From Pseudofrankia saprophytica (GTDB lineage: Bacteria; Actinomycetota; Actinomycetes; Frankiales; Frankiaceae), in NCBI RefSeq assembly GCF_000235425.2, contig NZ_KI912266.1, forward strand, positions 5,817,482 to 5,881,481: a stretch of DNA of 64,000 bases, read 5' to 3'. The stretch's first letter is position 1; each line of letters opens with the position of its first letter. A model generated the notes under the pieces. It searched no databases, was not told where the DNA came from, and saw only the letters and a list, made by a program, of their open reading frames with translations. Below, one piece after another: positions 53,773 to 62,600 of this stretch. The position numbers and the translations under genes are program-made.

Positions 53773-55326
53773 ATGGCTCAGGTCTTCGCCTCCGGCGGCG
53801 AGGTAGGCCAGCTGATGTCGACCATGGACTGGTCCGCCACGCCTCTCGGCCCGGTACGCGGCTGGTGTGCCGAGCTTCGGATGGCGGTGAGTATCTGCCT
53901 CGAGTCCCGATTTCCGATGCAGGTTCTGTGGGGGCCAGAGCTCATTGTTCTGCACAATGACGCCCTTATCTCGCATGTGGGGCGAAAACACCCGGGATGT
54001 ATCGGTCGGCCGTTCCGTGAGGTCTTCGCGGAGGTCATGCACATCCTTGACCCGCTGCTCGGCCAGGTGATGTCCGGCGGCGGGGCGACCTGGTCGCAGA
54101 ACCTGCGGGTCCTGCTCGACCGGCACGGGTACCTGGAGGAGTGCTTCTTCACCTTCTCCTACAGCCCCATTCGGCGGATCTCATCGGCCGAGGTGCTCGG
54201 GGTGCTCACGACATCCCAGGAAACGACGGCGCAGGTGGTCGGTCTGCGGCGACTGTCCCGCTTGCGCGAGATCGCGAGTGTCACCGTCCACGCGCAGACC
54301 TCCGAAGAGGTCTTCAGGAACGCGGCCGAGGCAATGGGCCGCGCCTCGGCGGACGTTCCCTATTGCATGATCGTCCTGCGAGATCCGGATGCCGCCCGGC
54401 CGGTGGCGCGGCCGGTGGCGATGACCGGACTGGCCGCGGTGCCGGGTGTGTTGTCCCGCCCGGGCACGCTCGACCCCGACGGGCTCCTGCCCGAGTTCCG
54501 CGACTCACTGCTCTCGGGCCGGATGATGATCTCAAGGCGGCTCGTCGAGCGGCTCGACCTCAGGCCCACCACAGACATTCCGACCCTCAACCGCGCCATC
54601 ATTCTCCCGCTCACGGCGGGTGGCTACGAGCCGCCCCTCGGGCTGCTCGTGGCCGGGATCAGCGACTGGCTCCCGCTGGACAGCGACTACCGCACCTTCT
54701 TCACCCTGGCAGCCGCCCAGATCTCCGGCGCCGCTTCGTCGGCCGACGCGGCCGAGGCGGCGCGAACACGGGCAGCCGAGGCGCGTTACCAGTCGCTGCA
54801 CGACATACTGACCGGGCTACCGAACAGGGGCGCGCTTTTCGACCACCTCGGAAAGGCGCTCGACGAAGCCTGGCGAGATGGACGGCGCGTCGGTTTCCTC
54901 TTCATCGACCTCGACGGTTTCAAGGTCGTGAACGACGTGCTCGGTCACCAGGCCGGTGATGATCTGCTGTGCGACGTCGCGCGTCGGATTCGCCGGGCGG
55001 TCCGCCCCGATGACTTCGTCGCCCGGCTCAGCGGCGACGAGTTCGCCGTCGTCTGCGAGGGTATCGCTGCCGTGAACGAGCTCGAGACGGTCGCGGACCG
55101 CGTTCTCACGGCGGTGTCGACAACCAGGTCCCACGACGGAAAAACGGCCTCCGTGACCGCGAGCATCGGCGTCGCCCTTTCCGAACTGGGGATCTCCACC
55201 CCGGACGAGCTCGTACGCGCCGCCGACGTTGCGATGTACACCGCCAAACGGCGCGGCCGAGCCCGCTACCAGCTGTTCGACGGCCCCACTCGGGACGCGA
55301 CGCCGCACGGCGCACGAAGCTCGTGA
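53773..55326 (+). CDS. PAS-like/GGDEF regulator with SGDEF loop
   Basis: From ATG 53773 the protein has about 517 residues: a PAS-like domain (DWSATPLGPVRGW, FPMQVLWGPELIVLHNDALI, FTFSYSPIR), a GAF-like region and a C-terminal GGDEF domain. The signature reads SGDEF at residues 420-424 instead of GGDEF; the upstream RPDD inhibitory site and the FIDLDGFKVVND metal motif are normal. SGDEF may retain activity or turn the domain into a sensor. The frame is open upstream to 53572, and a GTG at 53680 is an alternative start. It is soluble, unlike the membrane cyclase at 7104. Confidence 0.87.
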   Translation: MAQVFASGGEVGQLMSTMDWSATPLGPVRGWCAELRMAVSICLESRFPMQVLWGPELIVLHNDALISHVGRKHPGCIGRPFREVFAEVMHILDPLLGQVMSGGGATWSQNLRVLLDRHGYLEECFFTFSYSPIRRISSAEVLGVLTTSQETTAQVVGLRRLSRLREIASVTVHAQTSEEVFRNAAEAMGRASADVPYCMIVLRDPDAARPVARPVAMTGLAAVPGVLSRPGTLDPDGLLPEFRDSLLSGRMMISRRLVERLDLRPTTDIPTLNRAIILPLTAGGYEPPLGLLVAGISDWLPLDSDYRTFFTLAAAQISGAASSADAAEAARTRAAEARYQSLHDILTGLPNRGALFDHLGKALDEAWRDGRRVGFLFIDLDGFKVVNDVLGHQAGDDLLCDVARRIRRAVRPDDFVARLSGDEFAVVCEGIAAVNELETVADRVLTAVSTTRSHDGKTASVTASIGVALSELGISTPDELVRAADVAMYTAKRRGRARYQLFDGPTRDATPHGARSS

Positions 55327-55498
55327 TTGACGCCTGCGCGATCGGGTCCCGTGACCGCGTTGCTGGTCGAAGGCCAGACGGCGGCTGATCACCAGGCACG
55401 GCGGGCGCGTCCCGTTGGGGCCTGCCCGGCAGCGCGTCGCGTTCACTCTCCGCCATCCCGGAGGGAAGCGACAGGCTTTCGGGCCAGGACGTGAGGTA

Positions 55499-55812
55499 TC
55501 AGACGAACTCCTCGTCCCGGTCGGTGAACGGCTCCGCGTCCGGGCCGGGGCGGTACACGGCGATCACAACGTTGTAGGCGCCGGGCCGGCCGACCGGCGC
55601 GGCCAGAGCCGGCCAGCATCCCGACATCTCCGGTGCCCGGACGGCCAGACGGCCGGTACGGATCATGGTGGGCAGCACGCTCTCGGCCACGCGGCCCGGC
55701 AGTGGCGGGTCGACGCTGGCGGCGAGTTTCGGGGCGTGCGCTATAACCGTCGTGAAGTCGAACTCGTGGAGTGCCGCCGCGGCGCCGAGATGATCCGCCA
55801 GTCGCCGCTTTA
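55499..55812 (-). other. Unrecognised minus-strand coding remnant
   Basis: The minus strand reads VLKRRLADHLGAAAALHEFD, FTTVIAHAPKLAASVDPPLP and on to VVIAVYRPGPDAEPFTDRDE in one frame before a stop. Composition looks coding, but I do not recognise the family, and upstream it is joined to transposase DNA without a proper start. It may be the end of an unknown gene truncated by the element. Confidence 0.4.
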
Positions 55813-56300
55813 GTACGGCAGCCGCTCTTTTGCGATCTGCGCTACTGCGACCAGCTCGGCCCGGCGCCACGTCGGGGGTGCCGGGCCCAGGCCGTGGCGG
55901 CGCAGGAGGGTGCGCGCCGAGGTGGCTGATACCTGGGACCTGCAGCTTGCGGCATTCCCGACGATGCGGAACGTAGCCCCGGCGAGGATTCTCCCGGGCC
56001 AGGCGGAGCACCAGCTGCACCGTCGCGTCCTCAAGCGGGCGACCGCGACGCGGCTGCGCATAGGTCCACCGTCGGCGGACCAACTCTCGATGCCAGCGCA
56101 GCAGAGTGGCAGGGGTAACGAGGAACGCCGACCAGCGCGGACGGGGCAGGAGCTGAGCCAGGCTGGCCAGCAGCATCCGATCGGACGGGGCGTACCGCGG
56201 CCGGGTGACCTGGCGACGCGGCATCGCAAGCTGATGGCGCAGGACGGCGATCTCGACGTCCTTCTCGTCCGACCGGCCCCCGAGACCGGCCACGCCGAGC
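55810..56300 (-). mobile_element. Integrase-type transposase N-terminal remnant
   Basis: From about 56280 the minus strand reads KDVEIAVLRHQLAMPRRQVT, RPRWSAFLVTPATLLRWHRE and VQLVLRLARENPRRGY, then shifts frame to SATSARTLLRRHGLGPAP. This is the N-terminal and linker region of an IS3/IS481-like transposase. The integrase core is absent, and the sequence stops at TAC-TAA near 55812. It matches the fragment at 41165-41345. Confidence 0.85.
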
Positions 56301-56576
56301 AGCCTAGGATCAGCAGGAACACGACCGTCGACACCATGCCGTCATGATCCCTGACGTGCTGTTCGCCCCGCTCAGCGCCCCTGACCGTCCAGTTGCACCG
56401 GGTGCAGATCGCACTCCTGGTCTACGACGCGCGAACCTGAACCAGAGCACGAGACCGCTCGGGCGGCCCGCCGAGTCCGGCGAACGCGTCTGGCACGACG
56501 AACAAGCCGAGGATCCACGTGACCAAATCGAGCCGTTCGAGCTTGTCCCGAACCAGGGTCAGGCGGTCGCCACCGT

Positions 56577-57593
56577 TCAGGGGATCAGGCGCGACAGGCG
56601 GTCCTCCTCGAGGATCCGCCGCGTGGTGACGCGTTCGGGATATGAGCGCATGAACATGCTGGTGAAGTGTCTTCCGTAGTGGATGTAGTCGCCGTCTCCC
56701 CCGCCGGACAGCGGGCGGACGCGGGCCTGGAAGTTGGGCTCGTGGAAGTAGGCCAGGGCGAAGCGCTCACGGGTGTTGAGTCTCACCTTGTGCGGCGTGG
56801 AGAGCAGGAAGCCGTCCGTGATGAGCTGGAGCATGTCACCGGGAAAGACCGTGAACACGCTCGGAACCGGCGGCACGAACGTCCACGGCTCCTCGTTCTC
56901 GTACCTGCCCGCCATGCTCTCACCGGGCAGCCAGTTCCTGCTTCGCTGCTCGCCGTCGACCGGCGGGCGTATGTAGAGGCCGCCCACGTCGTCCTGCGCG
57001 GCGATAACAAGCAGCCCGTAGTCGGTGTGGGCTCCTATGCCCCTGCTCGCGTGCTCCGACCGGGCCGGGAACCGGAGCACCCGCATATGGTGCCAGCCGC
57101 CTGCTGTCAGGTCCGTCAGGCCCTTGACGTCGATACCCAGGCCCAGCGCCGTCAGCCTCAACAGCCTCTCGCCGATGGAACCCAGCTCCGCCATGAAGGC
57201 CAGCATGTCGTGCTCGTACTCGTCGTCCGGCCAGGGAACCGGGCCGTGGCACGGCCACTGCGCCCGCACCCGGGGATCATCCAGCCGGACGTCCGGGCAG
57301 ACGGTAAAAATCTCCGAGTAGTCCGCCTCTCCCGCCGTGCGCTCCTCTCCCAACGCAATGTATCCGCTGTAGGTCAGGCCGCTGATACAGTCGCGTTTGA
57401 ACTCGGTCGGCATACCGAAGAAGCGCCCGCTGGACTCTATGGCAGCCTTGGTCCTCTGGTCCTGCTCCGGTTCGGCGGCCACCTGGAGGATTCCGCCAGC
57501 CCGCCACGCGTCGATCAGTTCGCCCGCCAATTGGATGTCCGACTTCGTGCCGTCCACAAAGTCGGGAAGCTGGAATGTCCGGAGGTCGGCCAT
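56577..57593 (-). CDS. efe: Ethylene-forming enzyme (2-oxoglutarate/arginine dioxygenase) homologue
   Basis: A 338-residue Fe(II)/2-oxoglutarate oxygenase that matches, from memory, the Pseudomonas syringae ethylene-forming enzyme block by block: LTYSGYIALGEERTAG, WPCHGPVPWP, GWHHMRVLRFP, GIGAHTDYGLLVIAAQDDVG, LYIRPP, NWLPGES, STPHKVRLNTRERFALAYF and HFTSMFMRSYP. Iron ligands are His189, Asp191 and His268; Arg277 binds 2-oxoglutarate; Arg171, Glu84, Thr86, Tyr192, Arg316 and Tyr318 correspond to residues of the arginine pocket, all at the same numbers as in the known enzyme. Known chemistry is conversion of 2-oxoglutarate to ethylene and CO2 with parallel arginine oxidation. ATG 57593 follows AAGGAG. 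It is monocistronic and flanked by IS remnants, suggesting horizontal acquisition. Confidence 0.93.
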   Translation of the reverse strand: MADLRTFQLPDFVDGTKSDIQLAGELIDAWRAGGILQVAAEPEQDQRTKAAIESSGRFFGMPTEFKRDCISGLTYSGYIALGEERTAGEADYSEIFTVCPDVRLDDPRVRAQWPCHGPVPWPDDEYEHDMLAFMAELGSIGERLLRLTALGLGIDVKGLTDLTAGGWHHMRVLRFPARSEHASRGIGAHTDYGLLVIAAQDDVGGLYIRPPVDGEQRSRNWLPGESMAGRYENEEPWTFVPPVPSVFTVFPGDMLQLITDGFLLSTPHKVRLNTRERFALAYFHEPNFQARVRPLSGGGDGDYIHYGRHFTSMFMRSYPERVTTRRILEEDRLSRLIP

Positions 57594-57934
57594 CTGGTCT
57601 CCTTCTGGGGTCCACGCATCGATCCCGCGGCACAATGGCGACGGTCATCACCAAAGGTGTACCAGAGCCTAAAGCGAGATAGAACCGAAAGCGTGGCACC
57701 GCCTCGTGAACGGGTTCCATGACGGGTGTCACGTGCGGCGATGCCTGGTCCGGCCTTGTGGACGACCCTGTAGCTGCCGAAAATGTCATCCGCCCTGCTC
57801 AGAGCGGTCGCCGCTGCGGTAGCCGACCACGGTCCTCCCAGCGCCTGGCCCTCGCTCGTCGGGCCGGCGATGCGCGAGGATGGCGGTTCGTGGTGCTTCG
57901 CCTGACCTATCTCGGCCTCACGAACGCGTTCGCA
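57594..57934. other. Promoter region of efe-like gene, otherwise empty
   Basis: About 340 bp between the efe-like gene and an IS remnant. I see no recognisable gene and no clear operator. The promoter of the efe-like gene must lie here. Confidence 0.5.
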
Positions 57935-58628
57935 CTGCCGTAGCTGCTGCCCCGCGGTGACCGTGCCAAGGACATCGAGATCCTCACCCTGCGCCGCCAG
58001 ATCGCCGTGCTGCACCGCCAGCTCGACGGCCAACGCATCCAGTTCCAGCCCACCGACCGCGCCCTGCTCGCCGCCGACTTCCCAGAGACCGTGACCCTGA
58101 CCGGGACGCGCCTGTACATCCTCGCGGTGATCAAACAAGCCACCCGGCGCGTCCGGATCCTCGGCGCCACCGCGCACCCCACCGCAGCGTGGGTGACCAG
58201 GCCGCCCGCAACCTCGCCATGGATCTGCAGGACGCCGGATCGACCGCCCGCTACCTCATCCGCGACCGCGACCGCGACCGCAAATACCCAGCGCTGTTCG
58301 ACGCGATCCTCGCCGACGCAGAAATCACGATCGTGCGCAGCGGCATCCAGTCCCCCGCATGAACGCGATCATGGAGCGGTGGGTACGGACCTGCCGCCGA
58401 GAACTCCTCGACCGAACCTTGATCTGGAACCAGCGGCATCTCCTGACCGCCCTCCGGGCCTACGAGGCGTTCGACAATACGCATCGGCCACACCAGGGCA
58501 TCGCCAACGCCAGACCACTCCAACCGCCGCCCGAACCAATCACCGACCCGGACCGGCTGACCCGTCTCACCGTCCGCCGACGCGACCGGCTCGCCGGCAT
58601 CCTGCGCGAGTACGAACATGCTGCCTGA
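57935..58628 (+). mobile_element. Integrase-type transposase remnant with deletion and frameshift
   Basis: The sequence reads [20 protein letters not shown] and [20 protein letters not shown], joining the N-terminal region directly to the integrase core (an internal deletion), then [20 protein letters not shown]. After a frameshift near 58200, [20 protein letters not shown] and later [20 protein letters not shown] and [20 protein letters not shown] complete the C terminus, ending EYEHAA. The end matches the remnant at 12507. The element lies 340 bp upstream of the efe-like gene. Confidence 0.88.
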
Positions 58629-58985
58629 CCAGCCCGGATGTATTTTCGGCAGGTACCCCTCCCCGGGCGCAGCTGTCCGACGGTGCGCTGAGCAGTGCCG
58701 CGGCCGAATGAGCCTGAATACCTTCCCGCCCGGCGGGAACTTTTCCCGACTTCCCGGGCCGGGCCGGGCCGCGCCGCCGGGATCGCGCCTGCGCTCTCGG
58801 GGAGCCTGGTCAGATCCTCGACCTGCGGTGATGGAGACTTCAGCGGGCTGACCGCGCCGGCGGCGCCGAGCCGCGTCTCGGGTCGCCCATTCGGATAATT
58901 GTGTGGATCGACCGTTCCCTCGGGGCCGGGCGGCTGCCAGGATGGTGAGCCTGATAGCCGTGAAGGCCGTGTGCGGGGGAGCGCG
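58629..58985. other. Intergenic upstream of peptidoglycan-binding gene
   Basis: About 350 bp, very GC-rich, with short inverted segments such as CCCGGGCCGGGCC. No gene is supported. It should contain the promoter of the three-gene operon that follows. Confidence 0.5.
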
Positions 58986-59657
58986 ATGCTTTCGCAGTTG
59001 TTTGCTGGTGACGACCTTCTCGACCGCATCGCCCGCGGCGGCTCCGAACGCATCTCCCAGACTCAGAACGCCACCCACCCGGCCGTGCGGAAGGTGCAGG
59101 CGGCGCTGCTGATCTGGGATCACACCTGCCTGCCGGTCCATGGCGCCGACGGCACCTTCGGCGGGGAGACCGCGGCGGCGGTGCACCGGTTCAAGGTCGA
59201 GGTGCTCGCCGTCCCGCCCGCGGATCTCTTCGACGACGTCGGCCCGAAGACCGTCGTCCGCCTCGACCAGATCGCCGCCGCAGACGAGACCCGCACGGCC
59301 CTCGGGGTCGTCGCCGTGGCGGGCGCGGGGGTGGGCGAGGCCGGGATCGCCACGGCCCTCGCGGCCGTCGCGGCGACCGGCGGGCAGCTCCTGCTCGGCC
59401 TGGGCACCGCCGCGGCGGCCGTGACCGGTGGGCCGGCGACACTGCGGGCGCTGGCGGCGCTGGTGGGAACGGCGCTGGCGGGGGTGGTCACACCGGAGGA
59501 CCCGCGGGTGCCGGACGGCGTGGACCCGGACACGGCACAGCTGGTCGGCGTCTGGATCTCGATGCTCGACCCGGCGTTCCTGCTCGAGGAGGCCGACCCG
59601 AAGCTGGCCGACAACGTGTCCGTCGACCTCGGCGGCTGCATTCCGGCGGCAGGATGA
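58986..59657 (+). CDS. Peptidoglycan-binding-domain (PGB1) protein
   Basis: A 223-residue protein. Residues 15-75 form a PGB1-type three-helix module (THPAVRKVQAALLIW, then VHGADGTFGGETAAAVHRF), the pattern of phage and cell-wall enzymes. A glycine/alanine-rich hydrophobic stretch follows (about residues 95-165), which could insert in or span a membrane, then an acidic C terminus. There is no signal peptide. ATG 58986 has GGGGGAG upstream. Its stop overlaps the start of the next gene (ATGA), so they are coupled. It may anchor the large downstream protein at the cell wall or at a secreted complex. Confidence 0.82.
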   Translation: MLSQLFAGDDLLDRIARGGSERISQTQNATHPAVRKVQAALLIWDHTCLPVHGADGTFGGETAAAVHRFKVEVLAVPPADLFDDVGPKTVVRLDQIAAADETRTALGVVAVAGAGVGEAGIATALAAVAATGGQLLLGLGTAAAAVTGGPATLRALAALVGTALAGVVTPEDPRVPDGVDPDTAQLVGVWISMLDPAFLLEEADPKLADNVSVDLGGCIPAAG

Positions 59658-62600
59658 GCCACTTCCGGCCGCTGATCGGCCACATTCTGATCCAGGTGGT
59701 GGTCGTCGACGGGCCGCCAGGCACCTCGGCCCGGTTCGCGCCGGGCGAGAGCGCGGCCGCGCTGCGGGACGTGTACTCCGGCCTCGGGATTCTGCGCCAG
59801 CTCGGCCAGGACTGGGCGCGTGCGCAGCCGGTGCCGGTGCGCGAGATGTTCGGGTTCTCCGTCGACTCGACGACGGTGACGCTGTCGCTCGACCCACATG
59901 AACTGGAGATCGCTCCCGACGAGGTCCCGGCCAGGCGCGACGACGTGTGGCTCCCCCTGGCGGCCAGGGCGCTCAGGACGAAGCTCTCGCTGGGCACCGA
60001 CGACCTCGCGAAGCAGATGGCCGAGCTGCGCCAAAAGCTGAGGCGGACGACGGTGTTCGGCCTCCGTGTCGCCGACGCCGCGGTCCTGTTCCTCACCAAG
60101 TACCCGGTTCACCACTCGGCCTGGGCGGTGAGCGAGGGCGGCGACTACGCCGTGGTCGGCATGTCCCCGGTGACCAAAAGCGAGCGGGACAGCAAACGGC
60201 GCAGGCGGGTGGTCGCCCACGAGCTGGCCCACCTGTTCGACGCGCCGGACGAGTATGGCCTGGGCGAGACCGGCCGGGTGATGTGCGAGGCCAGCGACAA
60301 TGTCGGCTTCTTCGACACCCGGAATGAGAACTGCGAGTTCATCGTCGCGCCGTCCGCGGGCCTGCCCGCGGTTGTGAACCCGCACCAGGTGCCCTGTCTC
60401 ATGAACGAGCTCGAGCTCATCGCGCTGTGCCCGCAGTCGCCCGGGCACCTCGGCTGGGTGGACGACGACCGGGACGGCGTGCTCGACCTGGCTCGGCCCG
60501 CCACCATTCAGCTGTCCACGCACGCGGCACGTCCCTTCACCGGCGTCGTCATCACCGGCAACAACCTCTGGGACACCCGGTCCATCCTGTTCAACGACGT
60601 GGAGACGACAGCGTTCGACCTGCGCGGGGCCAACCCGGATCTCCCGGTCAACCCGGCCGACCCGCTGCACGTATCGGTGAGCGTGTTGGTGCCACGAGTG
60701 CCAAACGGGATCTACACCGTGAGGGTGGTGACCCGCGCCGGCCCGTCGACCGGCTCTGTGGACGACACCTTCCTGCTCGTCGTCGACGACTTCCCGCAGC
60801 CGACCGGGGACCCGGTCGTGTGGGGGGTCGTGCCGCGCTTCGGCCGCGCGGGCACCACTGTCCGTGTGGTGGGGAAGGGGTTGGTCGGCGTCACATCGGT
60901 GACGTTCGGCGGCGTGCAGGCCGACATGTCGACATTCGTCCAAAGCCCACTCATCTTCCCCGACGAGGACACGTTCACGATCCAGGCACCCGCGGGGCCG
61001 GTCGGCACGGTCCCGGTAGTGGTGACACGCGACGACGGCGCCGCCTCGCCACCGTTCCCCGGGTTCGCCGATGTCACCTACCCACGGCCGACCACCGGCA
61101 CCACCCCCACCCCCGCTACTACCCCCGCCCCGGCCGACGACGAGCATGGCCTGCTGCCCTCCGTCCTCCAGTTCGCCCGCGACCGGCTGGCAAGCCTGGT
61201 CAATACCGGCGCCGACGCCCTGGTCAACCTGCTCACCGGCGGTGCGGGAGCCAGCCCCGCGGCCGGCGGGGCGGGTTCCCACACGCCGCCGGCCCTTGCC
61301 GGCCCGGTGGCCGGGGCCGCAGGCTTCCCCGCGTTGCCGGCCGCCGCCGGCGCGCCGGCGCTGGCCGTCCCGGCCGCGTTGGCGCAGGACGTGGCGAACG
61401 ACCTGGCGAAGGCTCGCGCCGAGCTGACCGCGGCCACTGGCGCCCCGACCAATGTCCTGGCGCACCTGGCGGTCGCGCTGGCTGCCCTGCGGTCCGCCTG
61501 CCAGCGCGCCGCCGCCGCGCTGCCGGCGGCAGGCACCGCCGACCAGGCGCTCGCCAGGGCGATCACGTCGGCCACCGCCGGACCGCGCGGGCTGGCCGCG
61601 CAGCTGCGCCTGCCGGCCTCGTGGCCGTGGACGGTCTCCGGCCCGGTGGCGCGCGCCGAGGTTCACGGGCCCGACACGCCGGTCGAGCTCGCCGGCGTGC
61701 TCGCGCTGCGGCGACCGGTGCTGACCGTCCAGTTCGACTGGGCGCTGCCCCGGCTAACCGTGACGCTGACCGCCGAGGCGACCGTCCGGTTCGCGGCGGA
61801 CGCGCTGGTCGGGGCGCTGTCGTCGGGCGCGGGCGCGGACGTGAAGGCCACCCTGACGGTCAGGGTCGACTCGTTCGACGGCGTCGGTGTCGGCGGCGGC
61901 ACCGCAACCCGGGTACGCCTACCCGCAACCGTCAGCAACGCCCTGCTGGCGCTGCGAGACCTCACGTTCGGTCTGCCCGAGCGGGACTTCGAGCTCGCCG
62001 TCGACCTGACCGGCAGCCTCGGCCCGGTGGCCGTCCACATCCAGGGCGCCGGAGTCATCCTCACCGTCGACCCCGCCGCGGCGACGCCCCTGGCCGTCAA
62101 GGCGCGCCCACCGGACGGTGCCGGCCTGGAGGTCAACGCCGCGGTGGTGCGCGGTGGCGGCTTCGCGGCCCGCCGCGGCAGCACCTACCACGGCGTGCTC
62201 GACCTGGTCATCGGCCCGGTGCGCGCCCAGGCGATCGTCCTGATCGGGACCGAGCCGGACTTCTCCCTGCTGCTGATGTTGTTCGCGCGGTTCGCCGCGC
62301 CGATCCAGCTGTCGTTCGGGTTCACGCTCAACGCCGTCGGCGGGCTGCTCGCCGTCAACCGCGGGCTGTCCAGCGACGCCATGATCGCCGGCGTCGGCGA
62401 CGGCACGGCCGACGTGCTGCTGTTCCCCGACGACCCGGAGCGCGTGGACGCGGGGCTGCTGGAACGGCTGTTCCCCGCCCGGTCCGGCACGGTCGTCGTC
62501 GGCCCGGCGTTCGAGCTCGGCTGGGGCAGCCCGATCTCGTTCCTGACCGCCAAGGTCGGGGTGTTCCTGCAGCTGCCCGCGCCGAAGCTGGTGCTGCTCG

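Noticed and set aside
57277..58177. Long minus-strand frames upstream of the efe-like gene
   Set aside because: They overlap the efe-like coding region or the IS remnant in other frames and lack motifs.
59120..61666. 848-codon minus-strand open frame
   Set aside because: It is antisense to the PGB and metallopeptidase genes, which are linked by overlapping start and stop codons and have recognisable motifs. The minus frame is Gly/Arg/His-rich without any.
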